Below, one piece after another: positions 17,100 through 26,356 of a stretch of 64,000 nucleotides of DNA. A model generated the notes under the pieces. It saw only the letters and a list, made by a program, of their open reading frames with translations, searched no databases and had not been told where the DNA came from. Each line of letters starts with the position of its first letter. The stretch's first letter is position 1. Source of the stretch: JBFONV01 sp040779335 (GTDB lineage: Bacteria > Pseudomonadota > Gammaproteobacteria > Enterobacterales > Alteromonadaceae). The position numbers and the translations under genes were made by a program. The stretch is taken from NCBI GenBank assembly GCA_040779335.1, contig JBFONV010000001.1:620001-684000 (forward strand). Direction: 5' to 3'.

Positions 17100-18554
17100 A
17101 TGAAATTTATTGTTAAATTACAGGCCGAAATTACGATTAAAAGCCGCCCAGTGCGTAAGCGTTTTACTAAAATACTTGAATCCAACGTTAAAAATGTTTT
17201 GCGTCGAGTCGATGAACAGGTCACGACACGTACCAATTGGGATAATATTGAAGTTAACACCAAAAATGATAGTCCTGAAAATCGTTTAGCATTAATCGAA
17301 ACCCTGAAATGCATTCCGGGCATCCCGATGTTTATTGAAGTTCAACAAATGGACTTCACTGACGTACACGATATTTTTGAAAAAACGTTAGCTGTTCACG
17401 CTAAAACCATCGAAAACAAGTCGTTTTGTGTGCGCGTAAAACGAACGGGCACACATGATTTTAATTCTCTAAAAGTTGAACAATATGTCGGCGGTGGATT
17501 AAATCAGCATGTCGAAAGTGCGCGCGTTAAACTCAGCAAGCCCGACGTAACCGTTAGACTTGAAATTAAAAACGAAAAATTATTTATCGTTACCGAACGT
17601 CATAAAGGGCTAGGCGGTTTTCCTATTGCGACACAAGAAGATGTGTTATCGCTAATGTCGGGTGGCTTTGACTCCGGTGTTGCCAGCTATCAAATGATTA
17701 AAAAAGGTGCTCGTACACATTTTTGTTTTTTCAATTTGGGCGGTTCAGCGCACGAAGTGGGCGTTAAACAAGTTAGCTATTATTTATGGAATAAATTTGG
17801 TGCTTCGCACCGTATTAAATTTTTTGCGGTTGATTTTGAACCTGTGGTTGCTGAAATACTGGAAAAAATTGAAAATGGTCAAATGGGCGTCGTTCTCAAA
17901 CGTATGATGATGCGTGCAGCCGCTAAAATAGCAGAACAACGTGGCATTCAATCTTTGGTGACCGGTGAAAGTTTAGGGCAAGTTTCTAGCCAAACCTTAA
18001 CTAACCTTAATGTCATTGATCGAGTGACAGATACACTGATTTTGAGACCATTAGTTGCCTACGACAAACAAGACATTATTGATATTGCACGCGAAATTGG
18101 CACCGAAGATTTTGCGAAAACTATACCTGAATATTGTGGTGTTATTTCAAATCGCCCGACAGTAAAAGCAGTATTGTCTAAAGTCGAATCTGAAGAAGAC
18201 AATTTTGATTTTGCAATATTAGATAAAGTGGTCGAAGAGACTCGTATTTTCGATATTCGAGATATTGGTCAAGAAACCGAAGCGGAAATACATGCTGTTG
18301 ACACAGTAGAGCAAATTGCTGAAAACGCGGTTGTTGTCGATATTAGAAGTCCAGAAGAAGAAGATGAAAAGCCTTTAGCGCTAGAAGGTGTTGAAGTTAT
18401 TCATATTCCATTTTATAAATTGGCCACGCAATTTGGTGATTTGGATAAATCTAAAGATTATTTATTGTATTGTGACCATGGCGTTATGAGTAAATTACAG
18501 GCCTTATATTTGCTTGATAATGGTTATAGCAATGTCAAGGTATACCGACCTTAG
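17100..18554 (+). CDS. thiI: tRNA 4-thiouridine synthetase / thiamine sulfur transferase ThiI
   Basis: ThiI adenylates uridine-8 of tRNA and inserts sulfur; its rhodanese domain also feeds thiazole synthesis. I start at the ATG at 17100 (MKFIVKLQAEITIKSRP), which matches the family N-terminus. An in-frame ATG at 17085 would lie close to the predicted transcription start. The order is ferredoxin-like and THUMP domains (about residues 1-165), PP-loop ATPase (SGGFDSGVASYQMIKKG near 187) and a C-terminal rhodanese domain with the cysteine in LLYCDHGVMSK. The full 484-residue bifunctional form is present. Confidence 0.96.
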   Translation: MKFIVKLQAEITIKSRPVRKRFTKILESNVKNVLRRVDEQVTTRTNWDNIEVNTKNDSPENRLALIETLKCIPGIPMFIEVQQMDFTDVHDIFEKTLAVHAKTIENKSFCVRVKRTGTHDFNSLKVEQYVGGGLNQHVESARVKLSKPDVTVRLEIKNEKLFIVTERHKGLGGFPIATQEDVLSLMSGGFDSGVASYQMIKKGARTHFCFFNLGGSAHEVGVKQVSYYLWNKFGASHRIKFFAVDFEPVVAEILEKIENGQMGVVLKRMMMRAAAKIAEQRGIQSLVTGESLGQVSSQTLTNLNVIDRVTDTLILRPLVAYDKQDIIDIAREIGTEDFAKTIPEYCGVISNRPTVKAVLSKVESEEDNFDFAILDKVVEETRIFDIRDIGQETEAEIHAVDTVEQIAENAVVVDIRSPEEEDEKPLALEGVEVIHIPFYKLATQFGDLDKSKDYLLYCDHGVMSKLQALYLLDNGYSNVKVYRP

Positions 18555-18599
18555 TTGGTGAGGTTAATTCACCTGTACAAAGCCTAACAACGCTGATTA

Positions 18600-19529
18600 T
18601 CAAGGTGTTTGATAATCAGCTTCGCGTTGTTTTATTTGTTGCCATAACAGGGTGTTTATTGGGGTAGCAATATTTTGCTGTTTACCTAGCTGGTGAATGT
18701 AGCCATTGATATAGTCGATTTCTGTAGGACGTTTTGCCGCCACGTCACAGCGCATAGACGAACTGTTCTGCGCGGTATTTTTAGCCACTAATTTAACTGT
18801 TTCTAAGAGCTGATTCAGCGATAAAGTGATCTGTGAATTTTTCGCAACCCGGACTACTTCTGTTAATATATTTTCTATATCTTCTTGGTAACAGCCATTA
18901 ATAACTTCACCATTATCAATGTCATAAAGTGCCGTTAACGGGTTGATCACGCAGTTTATGGCAAGTTTTAACCACTGGCCATTAACAATATCTTTTTGCC
19001 AATTCACCGTCGGTAAAGCAGCATCAAATATGGCCGTTAAATCTGATATTTCTTGCTCGGATGTTTGCCCAGACAATAAGCCTAAGTCCGTTTTTCCTGC
19101 GCCAGTATGGACTACGCGAAAAGGTGCTTCTCGATAACAGCCATGCGTTATTAACATGGCAAATATAGGGTGATGTTCAGTAACGGATTTAGGAATATCT
19201 GATAATGTGCCCATACCGTTATGGCACAAAATGACCTTTGCACCATTTGTAGTATGCGCCACTATCTCAGCCATAGCTTGTTGTACTTGATATGATTTTA
19301 CACACAGCAAAATAACATCAGCTAAACGAATAGAGGCGCTCGAGGCTATATTTATTGGCGTTAAAACAGTTTGCTTAGTTAATGTGTTAAATTGCACATC
19401 TTTGATATTACTATCGTGGTTGCGCGAGCAATATAAACTAATACTATGCGATGACGACTGTGCGATTTGGCATAAGTGCGTGTACCAAAGTAGGCCTATA
19501 GCGCCTTGTCCGACAATAACAATATTCAT
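18600..19529 (-). CDS. Ketopantoate reductase family protein
   Basis: Proteins of this family reduce 2-dehydropantoate to pantoate with NADPH in coenzyme A synthesis. The N-terminal Rossmann motif is clear (MNIVIVGQGAIGLLW), and the C-terminal helical domain contains NGQWLKLAINCVINPLTALYD with the family's conserved lysine and asparagine. The 309-residue length is normal. It overlaps the upstream VanZ-like gene by four bases. panE is likely, but the family also holds reductases of other 2-keto acids, so the symbol is withheld. Confidence 0.85.
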   Translation of the reverse strand: MNIVIVGQGAIGLLWYTHLCQIAQSSSHSISLYCSRNHDSNIKDVQFNTLTKQTVLTPINIASSASIRLADVILLCVKSYQVQQAMAEIVAHTTNGAKVILCHNGMGTLSDIPKSVTEHHPIFAMLITHGCYREAPFRVVHTGAGKTDLGLLSGQTSEQEISDLTAIFDAALPTVNWQKDIVNGQWLKLAINCVINPLTALYDIDNGEVINGCYQEDIENILTEVVRVAKNSQITLSLNQLLETVKLVAKNTAQNSSSMRCDVAAKRPTEIDYINGYIHQLGKQQNIATPINTLLWQQIKQREADYQTP

Positions 19530-19900
19530 TTTAATTGCTTATAATGTGGTACTGAGTGTCTTTTACCATAAACGATAGCAAACCATTTCAGTAACATAAA
19601 AAGACCTATGCCAATTAAATCGGCAACGAAGTCTCTAAATTCACCATTGCGAAATCCTAAGTAATATTGGCCAATTTCAGAAAGTGCACCGTAGAAAATT
19701 AGGCAAATACCGATATTTAATAACGGTAATTTTAAGATACTACTTAATAGCCAAGATAAAATGAAAAAGCTAATGATGTGGCCAAAAGAGTCTATGCCAG
19801 TGGTATCTAAAATTAAGGTACGTATATCATCAGAGATAAAAAGAATAACCAAAGACAGCAATAACATTAGAAAAAACAGTAAATGATGACGAGTTTTCAT
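19526..19900 (-). CDS. VanZ-like membrane protein
   Basis: The 124-residue protein has four hydrophobic segments. It contains the VanZ-family signatures DSFGHIISFFILSWLL and GALSEIGQYYLGFRNGEFRDFVADLIG. The second resembles the conserved EhxQ/RxxxxxDxxAN region. The function of stand-alone VanZ proteins is mostly unknown; members in vancomycin clusters lower sensitivity to teicoplanin. Its end overlaps the ketopantoate reductase start, so the two are co-expressed. Confidence 0.8.
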   Translation of the reverse strand: MKTRHHLLFFLMLLLSLVILFISDDIRTLILDTTGIDSFGHIISFFILSWLLSSILKLPLLNIGICLIFYGALSEIGQYYLGFRNGEFRDFVADLIGIGLFMLLKWFAIVYGKRHSVPHYKQLK

Positions 19901-20058
19901 GCGTTGAACTTTTATAAATAGCGTGTTGCAATGATAACATGGGCAAATGCTGAGATACCAATTTTATAGCGCGGTTACACGGCTAGTTTCATTGGTATTC
20001 GAGAGTTGTTTTGTTATTATTAGCCCAGAGTGATTTTTTTAAAGATTGAGATAACTAT

Positions 20059-20541
20059 ATGCCATCGTTAGATATTGTTTCTGAAATAAATTTAGAAGAA
20101 GTGAGAAACGCCACTGATAATGCGAATCGTGAATTGACAACTCGGTTTGATTTTCGGGGGGTAGAAGCAAGCTTTGAGTGGAAACCGCCAGTCGTTACTG
20201 CCAAAGTAGATTCGGACTTTCAATTAAAACAAATGCTAGATATTTTGCGTAATCAACTGTCAAAACGCAATATCGATGCTAAAGCTATGACCGTTGGCTC
20301 AACGGTGCATTCGGGAAAATCTTTTAGTGCGCAGATTTCTTTTCAAGAAGGAATTGAACAACCAGTTGCAAAAAAAGTTATTAAGTTAATTAAAGACGCG
20401 AAATTAAAAGTGCAGGCGGCCATTCAGGGCGATCAGGTTCGAGTTACTGGCAAGAAGCGTGATGATTTGCAAGCGGTAATGAAATTAGTTCGTGAAGCTG
20501 ATTTAGAACAAACCTTTCAATTTAATAACTTCAGAGACTAG
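20059..20541 (+). CDS. yajQ: YajQ-family nucleotide-binding protein
   Basis: The 160-residue protein begins MPSLDIVSEINLEEVRNA and contains ANRELTTRFDFRGV and GKKRDDLQAVM, all characteristic of the UPF0234/YajQ family of two ferredoxin-like domains. Members bind nucleic acids, and some bind cyclic di-GMP as transcriptional co-effectors (Xanthomonas). It stands alone with its own terminator. Confidence 0.94.
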   Translation: MPSLDIVSEINLEEVRNATDNANRELTTRFDFRGVEASFEWKPPVVTAKVDSDFQLKQMLDILRNQLSKRNIDAKAMTVGSTVHSGKSFSAQISFQEGIEQPVAKKVIKLIKDAKLKVQAAIQGDQVRVTGKKRDDLQAVMKLVREADLEQTFQFNNFRD

Positions 20542-20844
20542 TAATAGGAATTTGCGTAGGTATTCTTGCTCAATGAGCCAATATTTATGCTTAATGGTAT
20601 AAGCCTTTCATAGCCAAACCGCTTAAAGAAGATGGATATCTTTAAGCGATTATCTCGTGATAATTCATTTAACCTATTAAATATTCAAGCTTTTTAACTC
20701 AATGTAATTATTGTGGTAAGCATTTCTTTACATTGAAAATCCTACATCGTTCGTTACTAATGACGAATATATGTATTTTCCTCTATTTTTTTGCGGACAC
20801 TTTAAGTAAATTAGAGCGTCCAATAATAATAAAGATGTGTTTGC
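20542..20844. other. Intergenic region yajQ to NSS transporter
   Basis: About 300 AT-rich bases with no plausible coding frame. The only clear structure is a perfect 10-bp inverted repeat, CGCTTAAAGA with TCTTTAAGCG (20620-20648), which probably terminates yajQ although it lacks a strong T-run. The remaining sequence would hold the transporter promoter. Confidence 0.5.
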
Positions 20845-22191
20845 ATGAGTGTTTCAAGAGGCGGATTTAGTTCGCGTTTAGGTTTTATCATGGCTGCGGC
20901 AGGTTCCGCCGTTGGTTTAGGGAATATTTGGGGCTTTCCAACTCAAACAGCAAGTAATGGCGGCGCTGCATTTGTGTTGGTTTATTTAGTCTTGGCATTT
21001 TGTCTTGCTTACCCTGCCTTTATGGCCGAATTACTTATTGGTCGTTATGGCCAAGCCAATGCGGTAACGTCATTGCAAAAAATGTCGAGAAGTGTCTGGC
21101 AAAAAAGGTTCGCGTTTGTTGTAGGCTTTGGCGGCATCATCTGTGCGGCATTAATATTAAGCTTTTACGGAATTTTAGCGGGTTGGATGATGTCCTATGC
21201 CGTTGAGCCATTGGCACGTATTGCTGGCTTAACTGATATTGCTGATTGGCTTATTTCTCAATCTTTACCAAGAAACTTGTTATTTACCACCTTGTTTATG
21301 ATGCTGACCATATTAATTATCCAGCGTGGTGTTGAACAGGGCATCGAGAAATGGTCAAAACGTTTAATGCCGATGTTAATTGCGTTATTGATCCTGTTGA
21401 TCTTATATGTTGTAACGCTTGACGGCGCCGCAGAAGGTTTAAATGCCTATTTAAACCCAGATATTTCTAGAGTGTTAGAACCTAATTTATTAATCAGTGC
21501 ACTGGGCCAAGCATTTTTCTCTCTGTCTTTGGGGACTAGTGTCATGGTGATATATGGCTCATACATTTCTAAAAAGGAAAATCTCGTCTCGTTAGGTGCA
21601 CAAGTCACTCTTATCGACGTGTCAATTGCCTTTTTAGCGGGGTTATTAATTATTCCCTCAATGTATGTTGCTCAAGCACAAGGTGTGGCTATTTTTGCTG
21701 AAGATGGCAGCTTAATTTCTGGTTCAGGGTTAGTGTTTACTGTGCTGCCAAGTTTATTTAATAGTATGGGCGCTGTTGGTTTATTTGTTGCGTTTGCTTT
21801 CTTTGTTTTGATGAGTATCGCCGCAGTAACGTCGTCTATCTCAATGTTAGAAGGTCCAGTGTCTTTTGTCGTAGAGCGCCATAACATTGAACGGGTAAAA
21901 GCAACGACATTTATTGGTTTGCTTATCTTGCTACTTAGTATTGTGATTGTTCTGAATATTGAATTTATGTTAGATTTTGTCGCCATTTTATCGACTCAAT
22001 ATGGTCAGCCTATTATTGCTATGCTGTGTTGTGTCTTTGTTGGTTGGATTTGGCATCGTCATTCTATTTTAACAGAGATAAAACAAGGTAATGAGGATGT
22101 CGAACAGAGCATATTTTGGAAAATATGGCCCTGGTACACTAAATTTGTTTGTCCGGTGGCAATTGCTATGGTGTTTTTACATTCATTATAA
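20845..22191 (+). CDS. Sodium-dependent transporter, neurotransmitter:sodium symporter family
   Basis: The 448-residue inner-membrane protein carries the unmistakable NSS first helix (FIMAAAGSAVGLGNIWGFP) with the sodium-binding glycines, followed by NGGAAFVLVYLVLAF. About eleven hydrophobic segments are visible, close to the LeuT-like fold of bacterial members with 11-12. These proteins import amino acids or similar solutes with sodium. Substrate cannot be read from sequence. It is monocistronic, ending in a terminator shared with the convergent thioredoxin gene. Confidence 0.92.
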   Translation: MSVSRGGFSSRLGFIMAAAGSAVGLGNIWGFPTQTASNGGAAFVLVYLVLAFCLAYPAFMAELLIGRYGQANAVTSLQKMSRSVWQKRFAFVVGFGGIICAALILSFYGILAGWMMSYAVEPLARIAGLTDIADWLISQSLPRNLLFTTLFMMLTILIIQRGVEQGIEKWSKRLMPMLIALLILLILYVVTLDGAAEGLNAYLNPDISRVLEPNLLISALGQAFFSLSLGTSVMVIYGSYISKKENLVSLGAQVTLIDVSIAFLAGLLIIPSMYVAQAQGVAIFAEDGSLISGSGLVFTVLPSLFNSMGAVGLFVAFAFFVLMSIAAVTSSISMLEGPVSFVVERHNIERVKATTFIGLLILLLSIVIVLNIEFMLDFVAILSTQYGQPIIAMLCCVFVGWIWHRHSILTEIKQGNEDVEQSIFWKIWPWYTKFVCPVAIAMVFLHSL

Positions 22192-22201
22192 AGAAGATAT
22201 G

Positions 22202-22234
22202 ACAAAGAGAAGAGCAATATGCTCTTCTCTTTGT
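22202..22234. terminator. Bidirectional terminator between the NSS transporter and thioredoxin genes
   Basis: A perfect 15-bp stem (ACAAAGAGAAGAGCA pairing with 22220-22234) has a 3-base loop. It is placed exactly between two convergent genes. Confidence 0.85.
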
Positions 22235-22237
22235 TAG

Positions 22238-22552
22238 TTATTGAACAATGAAATCTTTAACTTGAGATAAAGACGCTGCGCCTACTTTAGCCCCAACTAC
22301 TTCACCATTATTAAATAGCAGTAATGTTGGAATACCTCGGATCCCATATTTAGCCATTAATGCTTGCGCTTCATCTGCATCTACTTTCACGACTTTTAAA
22401 GCGTTATTCTCATGGGCTATTTGCTCAATTATAGGGGCTATCATTTTGCATGGACCGCACCACTGCGCGTAAAAATCAACTAAAACCTGACCGGTATAGT
22501 TTTCCACTTCTTCTGTAAAATCGCTTGCTAAAACTTCAGTTACTTGAGTCAA
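22238..22552 (-). CDS. Thioredoxin
   Basis: This cytoplasmic dithiol oxidoreductase has the classical active site WCGPCKM (near residues 31-37) and the cis-proline segment GIRGIPTLLLF. At 104 residues it is a single-domain thioredoxin close to TrxA. It has no zinc-finger N-terminus, so it is not TrxC. The start is TTG at 22552, preceded by AAGGA at good spacing; no in-frame ATG is available. It is divergent from a LysR-type regulator, but I see no evidence that the regulator controls it. Confidence 0.93.
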   Translation of the reverse strand: MTQVTEVLASDFTEEVENYTGQVLVDFYAQWCGPCKMIAPIIEQIAHENNALKVVKVDADEAQALMAKYGIRGIPTLLLFNNGEVVGAKVGAASLSQVKDFIVQ

Positions 22553-22714
22553 TTTATCATCCTTAGTTCGTTGTTAATGTAATAGAGAGTGTCAGTCACC
22601 TTATCCAGCAATCGACTGGTATCAGGTAATAGCGCTAGTCTACATAATTTGCTTTTTGTTGATTAGATGGGTTTAATGATATTTATTGTTCTATTTTTGA
22701 TATAATGATGCGAT

Positions 22715-23593
22715 ATGAATACAGCCAGTCTTGATGACTTATTACTCTTTGTCACCATAGTCGATACCGGAACTTTTACCTTAGCGGCAAAAAAGTTAAA
22801 TACGCCAAAATCCAAACTGAGTCGTCATATTGCGCAACTGGAAAAGAAACTGGGCAGCCAGTTATTGATCAGAACAACCAGAAGCCAGCAGTTAACGCCG
22901 GCGGGTAAATTACTGTACCAAGCAAGTAAACCTCACATAGAAGCATTGAAACTGGTCGAAGACGAAGTGGGAGTAATGATCAATGAACCGCAGGGAAAGC
23001 TCGATATCTTGTTACCACTTGAGTTCTTTAATCGCGTGATCACTGTATTAGTGAGTGATTTTGCAAAATTATATCCAAAAATATCGTTAACGTGTCGGCA
23101 GTATTCTGGCGATATTGCCGAAGTTGATTTTCGGGCAGATCTTATTTTTGTTCTGCACGAAACCCAATTGCCGGCATCACAATGGATAGCAAAAAATTTA
23201 ATGAGTTTTCCCCAATCTATTTATAGTGCATCAAGACAAAGGAGTGAGCATATAAAGGTGCCAGAAGATTTGTCTATGGAAGATTGCATGTTAAGCCAAG
23301 AAGAAAAGCAATGGCTATTTCGAGATGGTAATACCGTGCGTGCGGTTGATGTTAATGGGCGGATGACATTGTCGAGTCCCGAAATGAGGGTTGCTGCCTG
23401 TGAGCGCGACTTAGGGATTATTAAATTGCCTGATTATATTGCGCGACAGTCGCCTAAGTTAACAAAGGTATTTCTTGAAAATTCTCCATTGGCACAGCAG
23501 CTCAGTGTGATGTACCAAAGTCGTACTATTCCTACTAAAACCAGACTTTTTCTTGATTATTTTCAAAGTAATATCGGCTGTTTATCTATATAA
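22715..23593 (+). CDS. LysR-type transcriptional regulator
   Basis: The 292-residue protein has the N-terminal winged helix (LDDLLLFVTIVDTGTFTLAAKKLNTPKSKLSRHIAQLEKK, split across residues 5-45). The long linker helix and an effector-binding domain starting near residue 90 (GKLDILLPLEFF) follow. It resembles the LysR subgroup related to DsdC/AaeR-type regulators. Targets are unknown. The divergent neighbour is a thioredoxin and the convergent one a pseudouridine synthase. Confidence 0.92.
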   Translation: MNTASLDDLLLFVTIVDTGTFTLAAKKLNTPKSKLSRHIAQLEKKLGSQLLIRTTRSQQLTPAGKLLYQASKPHIEALKLVEDEVGVMINEPQGKLDILLPLEFFNRVITVLVSDFAKLYPKISLTCRQYSGDIAEVDFRADLIFVLHETQLPASQWIAKNLMSFPQSIYSASRQRSEHIKVPEDLSMEDCMLSQEEKQWLFRDGNTVRAVDVNGRMTLSSPEMRVAACERDLGIIKLPDYIARQSPKLTKVFLENSPLAQQLSVMYQSRTIPTKTRLFLDYFQSNIGCLSI

Positions 23594-23600
23594 AGTGGTA

Positions 23601-24296
23601 TTAGACTTTGGGCCAGTTCAGCTGCCAAGGCGCACCAATCTTTGTTAATTCGTCTCTGAGTGCAGTGCTTAGAAAGTGCTCGCCAGTTGTCGGTGGCAAC
23701 AGATACTGATAAGTCTGATCATCTAATGTAAATTTCAGCGCGTATGCATGTAGGTAGCCGCGATCGACGTTTGATTGTGAGTGATAAATACGATCACCAA
23801 TAATGGCCGCGCCTATACTGCTTAGTGCGACACGTATTTGGTGAGTTTTACCCGAATGGGGTTTAATCAGGTACAAACGCTGACCGTCGCCAATACTGTA
23901 AGAAAAAAACTGACTTATTGCTGGGTTTTCTTGGCTTCTTAATAGTTTCCAACTGCCGCGTCGGCTTTTCGCCATATCACCTTTGATTAAACCTTGTTTT
24001 TTCTTTGGCTTTTGATCACTAATGGCAATATAAAATTTTTCTAACTCATGACTACAAAAGATGCGCTGAAACTGTTGAGCGGCGGTTTTAGTTTTAGCGA
24101 AAATAATTAGTCCCGATGTCATTTTATCTAGTCGATGCACGGGATAGAGTTCATCTTGTTTTAAACGTAATTTTATTTGGTTAAATAAACCTGAGCCCAG
24201 AGTGCCTTCGTCATGAAAATTTACGTCAGGTGCTTTATTGCAAATGATGAAATGAGCTTGTTCATCAACAAGCTCAAATCCGTTAATAGCATCCAT
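23601..24296 (-). CDS. RluA-family pseudouridine synthase
   Basis: The 231-residue enzyme contains the catalytic-aspartate motif VHRLDKMTSGLIIFAKT (near residues 57-73) and the IKPHSGKTHQIRVALSSIG segment that closes the active site. This marks an RluA-type uridine isomerase of RNA. It lacks an S4 domain and is shorter than RluC/RluD, fitting the small Rlu-related proteins. Target RNA unknown. Its start is one base beyond the end of the NhaC gene on the same strand, so the two are probably co-transcribed. Confidence 0.9.
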   Translation of the reverse strand: MDAINGFELVDEQAHFIICNKAPDVNFHDEGTLGSGLFNQIKLRLKQDELYPVHRLDKMTSGLIIFAKTKTAAQQFQRIFCSHELEKFYIAISDQKPKKKQGLIKGDMAKSRRGSWKLLRSQENPAISQFFSYSIGDGQRLYLIKPHSGKTHQIRVALSSIGAAIIGDRIYHSQSNVDRGYLHAYALKFTLDDQTYQYLLPPTTGEHFLSTALRDELTKIGAPWQLNWPKV

Positions 24297-24297
24297 A

Positions 24298-25656
24298 CTA
24301 AAAGTTTAACCCAATAAATGCGTAAATAATTACCGTTGATATCGCGCCGAAAAGGGCATAAGGCAGTTGGGTTCTTACGTGCTCAAAGTGATCACAGCCA
24401 CTGGCGATTGACGCCACCACAGTAGTATCTGAAATAGGAGAGGCATGATCGCCAAAGATACCACCACCGAGTACAGCGGCGACGAGAAACTCTATGGGTA
24501 GGCCACTTTCTTGAGCAATAGGCACGGCAATAGGGACAAGTATGGCAAATGTTCCCCATGAAGTGCCGGTTGCAAATGCCATGATTGCAGCGGCAATAAA
24601 CAGAATTGGTGCCATCATAAATAATGGCACTTGTACATTGAGTAACTGGCTAACATACACTCCAGTACCTAATGCTTTTATTGCATCACCAAAAGCAAAA
24701 GAAAGTACTAAAATGGCCACGGCTGGAGACATACTTTTCACTCCCTGCCATGAAGTCTTAATTATTTTATCTAAAGGTAATAATCGAGCATGTAAAATCA
24801 TGATAATGAGGATGGATAACGCACTTAATATTGCCCAAAAGACCGAGAAAGAACCTGAACCGCGGCGAATGTCGCCATCACCTGTATACCATAATAAAAG
24901 CAAGGTAATTCCTAGTAATGCGATTAACGGTATCCACATGACCTTAGAAGATGCCACCTCACTGACAACTTCGTGTGTGCCAATATCGTTAGCAGATGAC
25001 GCGTGCTTCATTGGGCCAAATACTTTACCGCTATATGCGGTGTAATATGCGAGGAGTACGGCGATTATTGCGTAAAAATTATAACCGATAGTACCAATTA
25101 GAATCCCGACAGGATCGCTAAATTGATAACCATCTAATAGACCGAGTACATAGGCACCCCAACCGTTAATCAAAAATAATATGCTTATAGGGGCGCAGGT
25201 TGAATCAAGCAAGTATGCTAATCTTGCTCGACTAAGTTTATGTTTATCAAATAGTTGCTGGCTAGCCATGCCCGCTGTGAACATGCTTAAATTAGTGTCG
25301 GTAAAAATACTGGTTCCGATAAGCGTAGGGAGCATACTCGCTTGCCGACTTGACTTTACTAGGTTGAGTTTAGCTAAATGTTCAATAAAGCCATTTACCG
25401 CCCCAGATTTATTCATTAGCGCAACAAGCGCACCGATCAATAAGCTAAAGATGATAATATAGGTGTTACCAATGGATGAGAATACGGTAGCTATACCATA
25501 TACAGACGCTTGAATTCCTGTAACGGGTTGCCACTGCTCAATCATGACGTAACACAGCACAACCCCTATAAGTAGGGCGAGTAGCGCATTTCTTCGCCAA
25601 ATAGCGATGATAATAGCAATGAGTGGCGGTAGTAAACTTAATGGACTATCTTGCAT
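24298..25656 (-). CDS. NhaC-family Na+/H+ antiporter
   Basis: The 452-residue inner-membrane protein has 11-12 hydrophobic segments and family motifs such as SLLIGALVALMNKSGAVNGF, FTDTNLSMFTAGMASQQLFD and GGGIFGDHASPISDTTVVAS. It would expel sodium in exchange for protons, matching the sodium economy implied by the stator and symporter genes nearby. Some relatives exchange organic acids or amino acids (for example malate-lactate), so the precise substrate is open. It leads a two-gene run with the pseudouridine synthase. Confidence 0.88.
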   Translation of the reverse strand: MQDSPLSLLPPLIAIIIAIWRRNALLALLIGVVLCYVMIEQWQPVTGIQASVYGIATVFSSIGNTYIIIFSLLIGALVALMNKSGAVNGFIEHLAKLNLVKSSRQASMLPTLIGTSIFTDTNLSMFTAGMASQQLFDKHKLSRARLAYLLDSTCAPISILFLINGWGAYVLGLLDGYQFSDPVGILIGTIGYNFYAIIAVLLAYYTAYSGKVFGPMKHASSANDIGTHEVVSEVASSKVMWIPLIALLGITLLLLWYTGDGDIRRGSGSFSVFWAILSALSILIIMILHARLLPLDKIIKTSWQGVKSMSPAVAILVLSFAFGDAIKALGTGVYVSQLLNVQVPLFMMAPILFIAAAIMAFATGTSWGTFAILVPIAVPIAQESGLPIEFLVAAVLGGGIFGDHASPISDTTVVASIASGCDHFEHVRTQLPYALFGAISTVIIYAFIGLNF

Positions 25657-25677
25657 AATATTTCTTTTTATTATTAG

Positions 25678-25958
25678 GGGCTGTTGTTCTTTTAGTTTTT
25701 AACGCTGTTGCACTTGAAAAAGATGGCTATCAAGGCACTTAATGTAGAGTTTGGTTGTTCCAAACATAACCTAAGTACCTACATCCATGCAGGCAACACC
25801 GAGAGACGATTTTTCAAGGCAACCCAAAGGGCTATGGCTAATTTTCAACCTAATTTCGTTGAAAAACGTTAAAGTAGAACAACTACATTGCACGTTTTTC
25901 GCCTTGTTATCTTTAAAATTAGCCTATTGCAGAGACTAAAATAAAAGATCAACAGACC
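25678..25958. repeat. MITE-like intergenic repeat with imperfect terminal inverted repeats
   Basis: The element is 281 bp. Its ends, GGGCTGTTGTTCTTTTAG on the left and GGTCTGTTGATCTTTTAT on the complementary right, match at 18 of 22 positions. The interior has no intact reading frame, and no transposase is nearby. No clear target-site duplication is visible. It sits between the nhaC promoter and the gshA promoter. I found no second copy in this window, so calling it a family member is inference from its ends. Confidence 0.5.
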
Positions 25959-26356
25959 ATTGAGCAATAAACTTTAACTGATGTGCAAAAGATAAGAAAC
26001 TTCTATTCATAAGTTATTACAATTGAGAAGTTATTTTTGTTTGACCTTGCCGTTAAAATAGCTGAAAAATAAACCATTAGGTGTGATGCTAACCATCATT
26101 ATTATGTGGACGCTTATCGTTGAAATTCAAGTTGGTTGTAGGTTAATAATTTTATTTTATATTGGCTTGTAATACAGAGTGATATTTTGCGGTCAGATAG
26201 CGATGTAACAATGACATTGTTCATTATGTAACTAACAGCTAGCTATTCATTGTTATCATTAATAAAATACAAATAATTATACGTACGTATTGAAAATTAA
26301 GTTATGACCCACAGATCGAGTTAATAGCTTCTTGATTCAATCCACTAGGAATCACT
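25959..26356 (+). promoter_or_regulatory. gshA upstream region
   Basis: About 400 AT-rich bases with no coding frame; they must contain the gshA promoter. I could not pick one -35/-10 pair confidently. AGGA at 26347-26350 is the ribosome-binding site that supports the TTG start of gshA. Confidence 0.4.
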
